Shown: positions 9,094-18,118, numbered from the stretch's first letter. The stretch: DNA of 64,000 nucleotides from CABQCM01 sp965145485 (GCA_965145485.1 CBCTCU010000011.1:1-64000); one strand, 5' to 3'. Notes: generated by a model not told the origin, from the letters alone. Numbers and translations are program-made.

Positions 9094-9882
9094 ATGGACT
9101 GGAAAGCACTTTTGACCCCGCCCGGCGAAAAGCCGCTCGACCATCTGCCGCCCGACGGGGGATTTTGCGGCATCTTTCGCACCATCGGCTGTATCGGCGA
9201 CAGCCTGTCCTCCGGCGAGTTTGAGTCGGTTGCCCCCAACGGACAGGTCGAATACCACGACAGCTACGAGTATTCATGGGGACAGTACCTGGCCCGCATG
9301 ACGGGAGCGAGGGTATATAATTTTTCCCGTGGCGGTATGACCGCCAGGGAATACTGGCAAAGCTTTGCCGAAGAGAACCGCTTTTGGGATGAGGATAAGC
9401 TCTGCCAGGCCTATATCGTTGCCCTGGGCGTCAACGATGTTTCCCAGTACCCCCTGGGCACGGCCGCCGATGCGGCAAGGGAGACGGCGGACCAGGCGGA
9501 TACCTTTGCCGGTTACCTGTCGCGCATTGTGCAACGATACCGCAGCATGCAGCCCAGAGCCCGTTTTTTCCTTATGAGTATGGCGCGGTGGGGCGACGAG
9601 TGGTTTGACAACCTCGCTCAGCAGCACGCAACCCTTCTGCACGAGCTGGCCGGGATGTGGAACAACACCTATGTGCTGGATTTCACCCAATACGCCCCCT
9701 GCTATGACGCGCAGTTCCACCGCAGCTTTTATCTGGGCGGCCATATGAACCCGGCGGGCTACCTGTTGACCTCCCGTATGGTCGCCGCCTATATTGACTA
9801 TATTGTTCGACACCATATGGAGGATTTTGCTCAGGTGGGATTCATTGGCACCGATTATCGCCATCCAGACGCAAAGGACTAA
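9094..9882 (+). CDS. SGNH/GDSL-type esterase
   Basis: A 262-residue soluble hydrolase with no signal peptide. Block I is CIGDSLSSGEF (nucleophile Ser about residue 34), block II glycine lies in NFSRGGMTAREYW, block III is ALGVNDVS (Asn oxyanion), and block V with the catalytic pair is GGHMNPAGY near residue 220. The start follows AAAGGATG. Such enzymes in carbohydrate-foraging gut bacteria are often deacetylases of sugars, but the substrate cannot be told. It stands alone, with a repeat tract downstream. Confidence 0.88.
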   Translation: MDWKALLTPPGEKPLDHLPPDGGFCGIFRTIGCIGDSLSSGEFESVAPNGQVEYHDSYEYSWGQYLARMTGARVYNFSRGGMTAREYWQSFAEENRFWDEDKLCQAYIVALGVNDVSQYPLGTAADAARETADQADTFAGYLSRIVQRYRSMQPRARFFLMSMARWGDEWFDNLAQQHATLLHELAGMWNNTYVLDFTQYAPCYDAQFHRSFYLGGHMNPAGYLLTSRMVAAYIDYIVRHHMEDFAQVGFIGTDYRHPDAKD

Positions 9883-9892
9883 GAATGGTTCG

Positions 9893-10150
9893 TGCCCAGC
9901 GCCAACCTTTCGGGCAACGAGCTTCCAGGCAGCGTTTTGTCAAGCAACGTGCCATGGGGCAGTACCCCATTGGACAGTATGCCGCCGGGCATGTTCCATC
10001 AGGTAGCGTTTCGGGCAGTGTCTCACCGGTAATATACCTCCATCCGATGTACCTCAGGTAGCGTTCCATCAGGCAGTGCCCCATCGGGAACATACCGCCG
10101 GCCGATATGCCTCGGTTCGCGTTCCATTGGGCAAACCGCCCCGTCCGGCT
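9893..10150. repeat. Degenerate tract with 15-bp periodicity
   Basis: After the SGNH gene the sequence falls into steps of about 15 bases, most beginning GCAGCGT, GCAACGT or GTAGCGT and ending in CATCAG, CATCGG or CCGG. Read from 9891 in one plus frame it spells five-residue steps (ANLSG, NELPG, SVLSS, NVPWG, STPLD, SMPPG) before stop codons end it; the minus strand also shows five-residue steps. It looks like a decayed pentapeptide-repeat gene or a simple 15-mer expansion. Confidence 0.6.
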
Positions 10151-10174
10151 GTTTCGACAGACCGGGCGGGGCGG
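10136..10174 (-). terminator. Hairpin ending the activase gene
   Basis: CCGCCCCGTCCGG (10136-10148) pairs with CCGGGCGGGGCGG (10162-10174) over 13 positions with one wobble, 14 bases beyond the stop of the minus-strand gene; only a short T-stretch (TTTG) follows on the minus strand. Confidence 0.7.
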
Positions 10175-10187
10175 CACTATGGACTGG

Positions 10188-11087
10188 TTACCTGGCTAAT
10201 TTGACCTGATTGTATCCTCTGGACAAAAAATACTGCTCCCATTTCAAGCACTGCTCCTCACTGGGGCAGGGAAAGGCTGGCTGACATGACCCGATACGAA
10301 GGCTCTTGTCCACCCCGGCAGGCTGGTATGGCAGCAACTCTGCCCCCAGCAATTGAGGAAACTCGTCCAGCAGCTGAAGGATCGAGTCAAAATGGGCCGG
10401 GCTATCGTTGACCCTGGGAATAATCGGGCAACGCAACAACACCTTGCAACCGCTTTCCATCAGCTTGTGAAAGCTTCGGAGTATGGGGCTTAAAGAACCG
10501 CCAATATATCGCATAGCCGCTTTGCGATCGTGTATTTTCCAGTCGAATAGAAACAAATCGGTCACCGGCATAACGGTGCGCAATGCGTGGGGCGAGCCAT
10601 ATCCGCTGGTCTCTAAGCAGGTGTGAACCTCCTGCTCACGGCAGCGGGAAAAGAGCTCGGCAACAAAGTCGGCCTGGGAGAGCGGCTCCCCTCCCGAAAC
10701 GGTAACGCCCCCCTCCGATCCATTGTAAAAAGCGCGATCCTCCAGCACAATGGAAAGAACCTCGCCGGTCGTCATGCTCTGCCCGTAAAGTTTCAGTGCC
10801 TCGCTGGGGCAAGCGTCCACACATTTGCCGCATGCGATACACCGGCGAAAATCGGCGCTATGCCGCTCCTGCGCAAACAGATGTGCCTCCTGAGGGCATA
10901 CCTTTTCACACTCCCTGCAAAGCATACAGCGTTTTGCATCAAACGATAGCTGGGGATGAAACCCCTGCGATTCCGGATTATGGCACCATAGGCAGTGGAG
11001 CGGACAGCCTTTGACAAAAACAGCGGTGCGCACGCCGGGCCCATCATGAATGCTTCCGCGCTGAATATCGAGCAGGCAAGCTTTCAT
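10188..11087 (-). CDS. Glycyl-radical enzyme activating protein (radical SAM, PflA-like)
   Basis: A 299-residue radical-SAM enzyme that would install the glycyl radical on a partner enzyme. The SAM cluster motif is CPLHCLWCH near residue 28; between it and the core lie two additional 4Fe-4S sets, CMLCRECEKVC and CIACGKCVDAC (about 55-100), as in activases of the larger glycyl-radical enzymes rather than plain PflA. VSGGEPL follows. ATG 11087 is preferred over the upstream TTG (11096) because GGGAG then sits 9 bases away. A minus-strand promoter lies at 11160-11188. No glycyl-radical enzyme gene lies beside it, so the partner must be elsewhere. Confidence 0.9.
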   Translation of the reverse strand: MKACLLDIQRGSIHDGPGVRTAVFVKGCPLHCLWCHNPESQGFHPQLSFDAKRCMLCRECEKVCPQEAHLFAQERHSADFRRCIACGKCVDACPSEALKLYGQSMTTGEVLSIVLEDRAFYNGSEGGVTVSGGEPLSQADFVAELFSRCREQEVHTCLETSGYGSPHALRTVMPVTDLFLFDWKIHDRKAAMRYIGGSLSPILRSFHKLMESGCKVLLRCPIIPRVNDSPAHFDSILQLLDEFPQLLGAELLPYQPAGVDKSLRIGSCQPAFPCPSEEQCLKWEQYFLSRGYNQVKLAR

Positions 11088-11159
11088 ATCATTCAACTCC
11101 CTTTTTATGATCGATTGGTCATTTTATCGGTTTTATTAACATCGATCCTATCTACGTTT

Positions 11160-11188
11160 AGTATATCAGATGATATATAAATTGACAA
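11160..11188 (-). promoter_or_regulatory. Promoter of the activase gene
   Basis: On the minus strand TTGTCA (11183-11188) and TATACT (11160-11165) are 17 bases apart. The surrounding 150 bases are much more AT-rich than the rest of the window. Confidence 0.65.
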
Positions 11189-11428
11189 TAGAAAATGCAA
11201 TATAATGCAAAATTCCAAATTATGGTATTGTTGATATTCTTCACTTTTGTAGTTTTTATCTACTTTTCAGAACGAACGATATATCCTGTGATATTGCTAT
11301 AGGCAGAAAGTCGGGTATAACGGCAAACGGCATGGTCGAATCCGGCTCTGGCGCTGTCATCGCGCCTTTTGAGCATCCATATGGCCGGTATTGAGCTCAT
11401 CCGCGCCACAAAAAAATTCAAAGAAAAA
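11189..11428. other. AT-rich intergenic stretch, nothing recognised
   Basis: Between the activase promoter and the first terminator hairpin there is no open frame with a ribosome binding site and no obvious structured RNA. Confidence 0.4.
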
Positions 11429-11445
11429 GGGCGGTATAACCGCCC
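11429..11445 (-). terminator. Second terminator-like hairpin, minus strand
   Basis: GGGCGG (11429-11434) and CCGCCC (11440-11445) form a 6-bp stem with loop TATAA; read on the minus strand it is followed by TTTTTC and more T-rich sequence. It would back up the terminator at 11644-11688 or end an unseen small transcript. Confidence 0.6.
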
Positions 11446-11643
11446 TCATTGAATCGATTCCCGCGATGCAGGCCGAATCGCCTTTTGCGCCAGAAATCCT
11501 ATTCCATTTTTCAAACGATGCCCCTGCCTGCGCCACAGCACCGGAATCAGATGCCCTGCGCCTCGAAACCATCCCCGCATGAGCTTATCCAGGTTCCCAG
11601 CGCCGCCAACCGCCCCGATCGAAGCAGAAAGGCACACAAAAAA

Positions 11644-11688
11644 CCTCCCGCCGCGCCGGTTGCATTTGCCCGGCAGCAAGGCGGGAGG
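11644..11688 (-). terminator. Terminator of the nagB-epimerase operon
   Basis: CCTCCCGCC (11644-11652) and GGCGGGAGG (11680-11688) form a 9-bp stem with an inner GCCGG/CCGGC pairing; on the minus strand it is followed by a run of six T. It lies about 220 bases beyond the last gene of the minus operon. Confidence 0.7.
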
Positions 11689-11905
11689 CGTCTGGTTAGA
11701 AATATGGGCGCATAGAGCGGACTGCGGGAAGGCGCTGGACAAAGCGTCTCACAAAAGGGGGAAAGCCCCACCCATCCCAGCGTCCGGCCTGTCAGGCAGT
11801 CCAGCGGCCCTCGGTTGTCGGCCGCGAGCGCGCGAGATCCTCGTGGATCAGAACGAAGCAAGCCAACCAGGGGGCCGTGCGCCCCGGCCGACGCACTGTA
11901 TGACC

Positions 11906-12778
11906 TTACAGCCGCTCCAGCGTCCGCCGCAGGTTAGCCAGCGAAAGGCCGATGGCGTAAAAACGCTCCTCTATGCCCTCGAACTCAATTCCCAGCCATC
12001 CGTCATAGCCCCCGTCGTGCAGTGCGCGCAGGCAGCGCCGCACCGGAACATTGCCGTGCCCAAGGATCGCCCCACGGATGAAGTTCCCACCCCGCGTACG
12101 AAGGAACCCCTCGCCCGGATCATCCCAATCGCCGCTGCGGAAATGAAAATCCTTGCAATGGACATATTTGACATAAGGGGCCAAACGCCCGGCCGCCTCG
12201 GCGGGCGTTTCGTCGGCGCACAGGAAATTCCCGATATCGCACAGAGCGCCAAAATTATCCCGTCCGACGGCGTTAATCAGCTTTTCCACCCGGCGGCTGT
12301 CCTGACAAAAGTACCCATGGTTTTCCACCATGGTCTCGACCCCCTTGCCGGCCGCGTAATCGGTTACCTCGCGGCAGGCGTCGGCCAGACCATTCACCAC
12401 CTGGTCGAAACCGCGGCCATGGCGGGCGAGCGAGCCAAAGCCCCAGGCCGCGTCATGCCGCATCCGGGGAGCGCCGAGCAGCACGGCGAGGTCAATCTGG
12501 GCGCGCAATCTCTCGATCTCGGCGTTCAGCTGCGCATCGTCCTCACAAAGCAGGTTGGCCCCCACCGTATAGGAGACCACCGGCATCCCCAGCGCCCGGC
12601 AGTGCTCCCCGAGGCGGGCGGCGTAATCGCGGTCACTCTCCTGCGGATCATGGTACAACCCCATGATCTCCACACCCTCAAAGCCCATTTCTTTGGCCTT
12701 GTCGATGCTGTCAAACTGTGACATCTGCCCCCCGTCGATGAGGGATTGAAAACTGTATGTGCTTACGGCTATCTGCAT
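11906..12778 (-). CDS. Sugar phosphate isomerase/epimerase (TIM barrel)
   Basis: A 290-residue xylose-isomerase-like TIM barrel. Visible landmarks are the N-terminal strand MQIAVSTYSFQ, GFEGVEIMG, VENHGYF (metal-binding Glu), LCDIGNFLC, YVKYVHCKDFHF (His/Asp metal ligands) and WLGIEFEGIEE. Such enzymes epimerise or isomerise keto-sugars or inositol derivatives, often with a Gfo/Idh/MocA dehydrogenase, which is exactly the upstream neighbour (13065-14132). The start at 12778 is fixed by GGGAGG ten bases before the ATG; an upstream extension in the same frame lacks a ribosome binding site. Substrate unknown. Confidence 0.88.
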   Translation of the reverse strand: MQIAVSTYSFQSLIDGGQMSQFDSIDKAKEMGFEGVEIMGLYHDPQESDRDYAARLGEHCRALGMPVVSYTVGANLLCEDDAQLNAEIERLRAQIDLAVLLGAPRMRHDAAWGFGSLARHGRGFDQVVNGLADACREVTDYAAGKGVETMVENHGYFCQDSRRVEKLINAVGRDNFGALCDIGNFLCADETPAEAAGRLAPYVKYVHCKDFHFRSGDWDDPGEGFLRTRGGNFIRGAILGHGNVPVRRCLRALHDGGYDGWLGIEFEGIEERFYAIGLSLANLRRTLERL

Positions 12779-12931
12779 AAAACCGCCTCCCAGTATAAAA
12801 ATAAACGGATCCATCGTAAAGCCCTCGCCGCGACGGCCGCCGTCCGGCCTGAGGCACAAAACGAGCAAGCCGCCGCCATGCGCAAAAGCGATGCGCAGGA
12901 TGGCCAGTGCTCTGAGTACCCAGATGCAGCA

Positions 12932-12954
12932 GGGCCCGGCCTGAGACCGGGCCC
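12932..12954. terminator. Strong GC hairpin between two operon genes
   Basis: GGGCCCGG (12932-12939) and CCGGGCCC (12947-12954) form a perfect 8-bp stem; TTTTT follows on the plus strand (12961-12965). On the transcribed minus strand there is no T-run, so it may be a processing or stability hairpin rather than a stop. Confidence 0.5.
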
Positions 12955-13064
12955 GCATCATTTTTATGGCGTTCGCCCTCTCAGGCGCCGCCGTGCAACC
13001 TTCCAAAAGCCGGCATCCAGCGATGCGCCGGCGTGCATGGACGCGGCGCTATCCGCGCCGTGTG

Positions 13065-14132
13065 CTAGCCCAGCGTAACCTCGTGGCCGGTGCGGGCCGA
13101 TTCGTACACCGCGTCGAGAATTTTCATCAGCGCCACGCCGTCCGCTGCCGGGTTGCGGCATTCGCCGCCGGTGCGCACACAGTCGACAAAATGGGCCATC
13201 TCGCGCTCAAACAGCCCGTCGAAGCTCAGCGCGGTGGGATAGCTCAGCCGGGTGTCGGTCATATAGCCGCCGGTCTGGGAATACAGCTCGAGCTCGGGCG
13301 ACAGCTTGGCGCCGCCCTTGGTGCCGAACAGCTCGATGTCCCCCCGGTCTTCCTTGAGGTTGAGGCTGAAGCTGGTTTCGACCGAAAGCACCGCCCCGTT
13401 GTCAAACCGGATCATGGCCGTGGCCAGATCCTCCACACTGTAGTCCTCCGCCCCCGAGGCGTCAGAGGATATGTACCCCGCCGTGCTGCGCACCCCGGGA
13501 CGGTTGCCCAAGCGGTCGAAGGTCGCGCCATAGACCGAGACCGGCTGGGGGTTGCCCATCAGGAAGCGCACCAGATCGATCACATGCACACCCAGGTCGA
13601 TCAACGGGCCGCCGCCCGAACGGGCCTTGTCGCAGAACCAGCCCCCCGGGCAGCCGTGCCGGCGCAGATAGGCCGCCTTGGCATAATACAAATCGCCGAA
13701 AAATCCAAGATCAATAAAATCGCGCAGCACGTCGCAATCGTTGCCAAACCGGCGGACAAAGCCGATCATGAGCAGCTTGCCGGCCTTTTTGGCCTCCTGC
13801 TCCATCTGCTCGGCCTCGGCGGCATTGAGAGCCATGGGCTTCTCGCACAGCACGTGCTTGCCGGCGCGCAGCGCGGCGATGGTGCAGGGGGCGTGGGCGC
13901 TGTTCCAGGTGCAGACGCTGACCGCGTCGATCTCGGGCAGGGCGACCAGGTCCTCCACATTGGTAAATACCCGCTCATGAGGCACATTGTATTCCTTGGC
14001 CATGGCCTCGGCCCGCTCAAGGTTGATGTCGCACAAGGCATAGATTTCAACATTGGGAATTTTTTTGTAGCCCTCGGCGTGGAAATGGCTGATGCCACCG
14101 TTGCCGATGATGCCGATTTTAATGGTTTTCAT
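13065..14132 (-). CDS. Gfo/Idh/MocA-family oxidoreductase
   Basis: A 355-residue NAD(P)-dependent sugar or inositol dehydrogenase. The Rossmann motif is IGIIGNGGISHFHAEGY at the N-terminus, the family lysine is in LCEKPMALN (about residue 95), and the C-terminal domain contains GGPLIDLGVHVIDLVRFLMG with the catalytic Asp/His pair. The start at 14132 has AAAGGAAACCG upstream. It lies between two TIM-barrel isomerases (14210-15031 and 11906-12778), an arrangement typical of inositol-like or keto-sugar interconversion through oxidised intermediates. Substrate cannot be assigned. Confidence 0.93.
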   Translation of the reverse strand: MKTIKIGIIGNGGISHFHAEGYKKIPNVEIYALCDINLERAEAMAKEYNVPHERVFTNVEDLVALPEIDAVSVCTWNSAHAPCTIAALRAGKHVLCEKPMALNAAEAEQMEQEAKKAGKLLMIGFVRRFGNDCDVLRDFIDLGFFGDLYYAKAAYLRRHGCPGGWFCDKARSGGGPLIDLGVHVIDLVRFLMGNPQPVSVYGATFDRLGNRPGVRSTAGYISSDASGAEDYSVEDLATAMIRFDNGAVLSVETSFSLNLKEDRGDIELFGTKGGAKLSPELELYSQTGGYMTDTRLSYPTALSFDGLFEREMAHFVDCVRTGGECRNPAADGVALMKILDAVYESARTGHEVTLG

Positions 14133-14209
14133 ATTCGGTTTCCTTTCTTTTCCGCCGCCGGGCATTTCCTCGGCTGCCAACCCGCATACGCCTGGCGGGA
14201 TCGGTTATT

Positions 14210-15031
14210 TTACGCCATGAGAGAGCGCAGATAGTCGGCCGCCATGCGGATGTCGGCGGCGGGATCCTCCCCGACCTCACGCTCGATGGTCAAAAATCCT
14301 TCGTAGCCGATCTGCTCGAGCGCGTCGAGATACCGTACAAAATCGACGTCCCCCTGCCCCAGCGGCAACTCGATGAAGGGCTCGCCGTCCAGGGTGCCGT
14401 CCTCGCGTTTGTTGGGGTGCAGCATACGGCCGTCCTTGGCGTGGGTGTGGACGATGTAATCCTTGAGCGTATGGACGGCCGCCACCGGGTCGTCCCCCGC
14501 CACCATGACCAGGTTGGCCGGATCGAGATTGACCGCCACGCCGCGCGAGCCGAGGGAATCAAGGAAATTTTTCAGCCGCACAGCTGATTCGGGCCCCGTC
14601 TCGACCGCAAAGTGAGCCCCCAGCCGGTCGGCCGCCTGGCTGAGCTGGCCGCAGGCGTCCTGCATGACGCGGTAGGTTTCGCAGGAGGTATCCTCCGGCA
14701 CCGTGCCGATATGGGTGGTCACGACGTTGGTGTCGAGATCGACCGCCAGCTCCATGACACGCTTGCTTTTTTCAATCAGCTCGGGATTGCGCTGGGGATC
14801 GGTAAAGCCCAGCCCAAAATCGCCGCACAACGCCGAGACGCACAACCCGGCCGAGCGGATTTTTTGCAGCAGGGCGCGACGGCCCGCGGCGTCCAGTGCG
14901 TCGGGAGCAAAGTCCCCTCCCAGGGCGTAGGCCTGAAAACCCTGCGCGCCAATGCTCACCGCCTGCTCAATCGCCTCGTCCAAAGGAAGGCGGAAGGAAT
15001 CGAGCATCACGCCAATCGGAAACTGTTTCAT
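14210..15031 (-). CDS. Sugar phosphate isomerase/epimerase (TIM barrel)
   Basis: A 273-residue TIM barrel of the same superfamily as 11906-12778 but clearly a different subgroup. Landmarks: [35 protein letters not shown] (metal Glu), [26 protein letters not shown] and [14 protein letters not shown]. The start has AAAGGAC eleven bases upstream. It is second in a minus-strand operon after nagB and 77 bp before the dehydrogenase. A role in amino-sugar or keto-sugar isomerisation is inferred only from neighbours. Confidence 0.88.
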   Translation of the reverse strand: MKQFPIGVMLDSFRLPLDEAIEQAVSIGAQGFQAYALGGDFAPDALDAAGRRALLQKIRSAGLCVSALCGDFGLGFTDPQRNPELIEKSKRVMELAVDLDTNVVTTHIGTVPEDTSCETYRVMQDACGQLSQAADRLGAHFAVETGPESAVRLKNFLDSLGSRGVAVNLDPANLVMVAGDDPVAAVHTLKDYIVHTHAKDGRMLHPNKREDGTLDGEPFIELPLGQGDVDFVRYLDALEQIGYEGFLTIEREVGEDPAADIRMAADYLRSLMA

Positions 15032-15254
15032 TCACGTTCGTCCTTTCTCGTTGGAATGTATCTATGTTGGTTGCAGCAGGCCCCGAAAGGCGGCCTGCCT
15101 GGTGCCAAATTTCGCTGCGGATCCGCATCCGCAAGCGGCTCCCACAAAGGTGGGGCCAAGATCATAGCGTTGTATACAGCAAACGCCTTTTATGCGTCTG
15201 CGCACGGCCATCCGCCGCGCGTGCATATTCATCCAATCCGGGTGGTTTGGATGG

Positions 15255-15977
15255 TTACCGACGCCAGCAATGCACCACCGTCACATGCCGGTGCAGCCGC
15301 AGCACCGAGACGGGATTGCGGGGCGTGATCGGGCCGGAAAAGGCCGACTCCACAATCTCGCGCTTGTCCGCGCCGCACAGCAGCAGGATCCGCCGCGCCT
15401 GCATGATCTGCTCAATGCCCATGGTCATCGCCTTCGCGGGTACCTCGTCGACCGAGGCAAAAAAACGGGCGTTGGCCTGCCGGGTGGAAGGCGTCAAATC
15501 CACCACATGGGTCCCGGCTGAAAAGCTGTCCCCCGGCTCGTTAAAGCCGATGTGGCCGTTGTGCCCCACCCCGAGCAGCGCAAAGTCGATCCCGCCCAGG
15601 CGGCGGATATGCTCGTCATAGGAGCGGCACTCGGCCTCCAAATCGGGGGCGTCGCCCCGCGGCAGGCGGGTCTGCTCCCCGGTCAGCCCGATGGGATCAA
15701 ACAGCTCTTTTTTCATAAACGCATGGTAGCTCTGCGGGTGGGATGGCGAGAGGGGAATGTACTCGTCAAGATTGACGGTGTGCACATCCTTCCAATTCAG
15801 CTCGCCCAGCCGGTAAAGCTCGGCCAGTCGGTGATAGACCGGCACCGGCGTCTCGCCAGTGGGCAACAGCAAGACCGAGGAGGGCTTGCCCGCCACCTGC
15901 TCGCACATCAGCTGCGCGCCCAGGCGCCCCATCTGCTGTTCATCCGCCGCCTCAATCCATTTGGCTTCCACACGCAT
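15255..15977 (-). CDS. nagB: Glucosamine-6-phosphate deaminase family protein
   Basis: A 240-residue NagB-type enzyme. The phosphate-binding loop LLPTGETPVPVY (residues about 37-48), the catalytic Asp in VNLDEYIPL (about 69-76) and the active-site block LLGVGHNGHIGFNEPG (about 135-150, His and Glu) are all present. It would convert glucosamine-6-phosphate to fructose-6-phosphate and ammonia. It leads a minus operon and is divergent from an AraC regulator. With the GH20 hexosaminidase at 39097-43125 it fits amino-sugar catabolism. A close paralogue acting on another amino-sugar phosphate cannot be excluded, given the dehydrogenase and epimerases behind it. Confidence 0.9.
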   Translation of the reverse strand: MRVEAKWIEAADEQQMGRLGAQLMCEQVAGKPSSVLLLPTGETPVPVYHRLAELYRLGELNWKDVHTVNLDEYIPLSPSHPQSYHAFMKKELFDPIGLTGEQTRLPRGDAPDLEAECRSYDEHIRRLGGIDFALLGVGHNGHIGFNEPGDSFSAGTHVVDLTPSTRQANARFFASVDEVPAKAMTMGIEQIMQARRILLLCGADKREIVESAFSGPITPRNPVSVLRLHRHVTVVHCWRR

Positions 15978-15993
15978 ACAACCCCTTGCTCTT

Positions 15994-16033
15994 TGTTTGC
16001 AAACAGTATATACTATAGATAAGCAACTGAACA
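15994..16033 (-). promoter_or_regulatory. Probable nagB-operon promoter with palindromic operator
   Basis: On the minus strand TGTTCA (16028-16033) and TATACT (16005-16010) are 17 bases apart. A perfect 12-base palindrome TGTTTGCAAACA (15994-16005) abuts the -10 and covers the likely start site, a suitable place for a repressor. Confidence 0.5.
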
Positions 16034-16095
16034 GACCGCATTTTGACTTATTTTAGCACAATATTGCCTTATGTGGTGACAAGGAGGCGGCGAAA

Positions 16096-16917
16096 ATGGC
16101 GTTTCATGAGGAACTAATCCATGAGGACATTCGCTTTCCCATCATCTTTCACACCGACGTGGTTGTGCCCGGAAACATCAGCGGCGGCGCCCACTGGCAC
16201 CGGAGTCTGGAGATTTTATGTACTCTGTCGGGAACCGGCTTTACCCTCATTGACGGCGAGAGGGTCCCCATGACGGCGGGGGACATCGTCGTCGTCCCTT
16301 CGGGCAGCATCCATGTCACCGGCACGGACAAAGGAGCCTGCCGCTATTACTGCCTGATCATCGATTCGGATTTTCTGACCGCGGGCGGCGTGTGGCGGGA
16401 GCATGACCGCCTCCCCCTGTCTTTGCGCGACCCACAGGCGGCGGCCTTACTAGAAGGCATCCATCAGGAGATGACCACGCAGGCTGTTCATTACAAGGAG
16501 CAGGTCAAGGCGCTCGTGCTGCAGTTTATCATCGGGCTGCGCCGGGGGCATCCAGTCGAAAACCGGGCGCAATCCACCGGCAGTGAGGGAGGCCGCATGG
16601 AGACGGTGCGTAAAGTTATCGCCGCCATCGACCGGGAATTCGAGCATCCCATAACCCTGGACTCTCTGTGTCAGGTTGCCGGAATGAGCAAATACTATTT
16701 CTGCCGCGCTTTCAAGCAGGCGACAGGACAAACGGTGACCCAGTATATCAACTGGGTGCGCTGCGACCAGGCCCGCCGTCTGCTGGCCTCGGGAGAGTGC
16801 AATGTCGGCGAGGCTGCCGAGCGTTGCGGCTTTCACAATCTCTCTTATTTTACCAAGGTCTACCGCCGCCAGTACGGGCGCTCCCCTTCCCAAGAAAAGC
16901 AGCGGGCCAAATCATGA
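16096..16917 (+). CDS. AraC-family regulator with cupin sensor domain
   Basis: A 273-residue transcription factor. The N-terminal cupin (about 10-110) contains GGAHWHRSLEILCTLSG and MTAGDIVVVPSGSIH; the C-terminal double helix-turn-helix (about 170-268) contains LDSLCQVAGMSKYYFCRAFK and the family block AAERCGFHNLSYFTKVYRR-QYGRSP. It is divergent from the nagB operon, 118 bp away, and most likely activates or represses it in response to a sugar. The start follows AAGGAGGCGGCGAAA. Confidence 0.92.
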   Translation: MAFHEELIHEDIRFPIIFHTDVVVPGNISGGAHWHRSLEILCTLSGTGFTLIDGERVPMTAGDIVVVPSGSIHVTGTDKGACRYYCLIIDSDFLTAGGVWREHDRLPLSLRDPQAAALLEGIHQEMTTQAVHYKEQVKALVLQFIIGLRRGHPVENRAQSTGSEGGRMETVRKVIAAIDREFEHPITLDSLCQVAGMSKYYFCRAFKQATGQTVTQYINWVRCDQARRLLASGECNVGEAAERCGFHNLSYFTKVYRRQYGRSPSQEKQRAKS

Positions 16918-17192
16918 CCCCGCGTCAAAAGGGGGAGCGGATGGGTTCCCAGAAAGGGCGCGTCCCGACTGGTCGCATGCAGCCCTTCCATTCCCTGATG
17001 GGGTTGCACGGCCCCCGGAAAGGGCTGCTGCCGGCTTATCCTCTCAACGCAGGGCGCAAAACGGTGCATCGAATGCCCTTCACACGGCCACGGGTAAGTA
17101 GTGTGGACGGGAACCGCCGCCTATTTTAAGATTTTATCCGTATGGTCCGTGGAAAAGCCTGATCTGCCTATCTCCGGCTCTACCGTTTTTTG
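16918..17192. other. Intergenic region, nothing recognised
   Basis: No repeat or credible gene between the AraC regulator and the hairpins at 17193-17246. Confidence 0.4.
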
Positions 17193-17246
17193 TCCCGCAC
17201 AAGCGGGAAAGAAACAGGCGCTGTAAACCAAAATTTACAGCGCCTG
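17193..17246 (-). terminator. Terminator hairpins for the CmpB-like gene
   Basis: CAGGCGCTGTAAA (17215-17227) pairs perfectly with TTTACAGCGCCTG (17234-17246), 13 bp with a six-base loop; on the minus strand it is followed by TTTCTTT and a small second hairpin CCCGC/GCGGG (17193-17206). Confidence 0.75.
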
Positions 17247-17460
17247 TCCCATGTCCCGGAAACGGCTCCACTACCTGTAGGGCTTTATTGTAATAGCCGT
17301 GTTTGGTTTGTTGCTTTCAGCCAAGTCCTTTGATTCTCCCTACTATGATCCGGGCAACGTGGATCGACCATGCAACATCCCAAAAGTGTACCCCGTCAAG
17401 CTTTGCGCTGAGCAAGGATTCGCACGCCGACGCCGATGCGACGGCTACATCTTCAGACGG

Positions 17461-17919
17461 CTAGCGAACCGCGCCGGCCCGCGTCCGCTCTGGCTCGGCC
17501 GGCCGCAAACGGGGGATTTTTCCGGTAACCAGATAATTGTACGCCATGCGCGACAATGGAATCCCCACGGCGGCCAACGCGCTCCAGAGGATGGTAAACC
17601 AGAGGCATACCTGTCCCGCGATATTGAAGGGCAGGTGGCTGTAATCCCATACATTCATTTTCAGCGCCAGGTTAAAGACGCAGCCAAAGGCGAATTCAAC
17701 CCCGGTGACCGCCGCGCCGCTCATCAGACACTTGCCCAGAAAGGGGATCTGCGGCAGCTTTTGCGCGATGCGTTCCATCGCCAGAAAACAGATTCCCCCC
17801 GCCACCAGCATGGTGGGATGGGTATCCCCCTTGTAAAGTACTTCAATCAGGCCGTAGGCCCCGGCTCCCAAGCCGAAAACCACCCCGTCGGCCGCGCGCG
17901 GACTAATGCAAACGTGCAT
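17461..17919 (-). CDS. Small multispanning membrane protein, CmpB-type putative ABC permease family
   Basis: A 152-residue protein with about four hydrophobic segments (9-28, 38-55, 66-88, 105-128). The block FAFGCVFNLALKMNVWDYSHLPFN-IAGQVCLW (about 76-107) is characteristic of the family annotated as putative ABC-transporter type IV (CmpB, PF06541), whose role is not established. GGGAGAG precedes the ATG at 17919. It is a single-gene unit with its own terminator. Confidence 0.8.
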   Translation of the reverse strand: MHVCISPRAADGVVFGLGAGAYGLIEVLYKGDTHPTMLVAGGICFLAMERIAQKLPQIPFLGKCLMSGAAVTGVEFAFGCVFNLALKMNVWDYSHLPFNIAGQVCLWFTILWSALAAVGIPLSRMAYNYLVTGKIPRLRPAEPERTRAGAVR

Positions 17920-18083
17920 GTTGTAACTCTCCCATCACCTTTTTTGTTGCAAAATCTATTGTTCCCGCCCACGTTTTGATCTCCCATGGAAGTATCTAGC
18001 AATTTTGCTCCGCAAATCTGCCGCTATTTTGACATATCTTTTGTGAAATCGACTCATTTATTTTACAAAATCACGTTAAATCA

Positions 18084-18112
18084 TTGCCATAAGGGTCAGG
18101 ATATGTTATAAT
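18084..18112 (+). promoter_or_regulatory. Promoter of a leader RNA upstream of the permease
   Basis: TTGCCA (18084-18089), 17-base spacer, TATAAT (18107-18112), with TG one base ahead of the -10 (extended -10). Strong vegetative promoter pattern. Confidence 0.8.
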
Positions 18113-18118
18113 CGGAAT

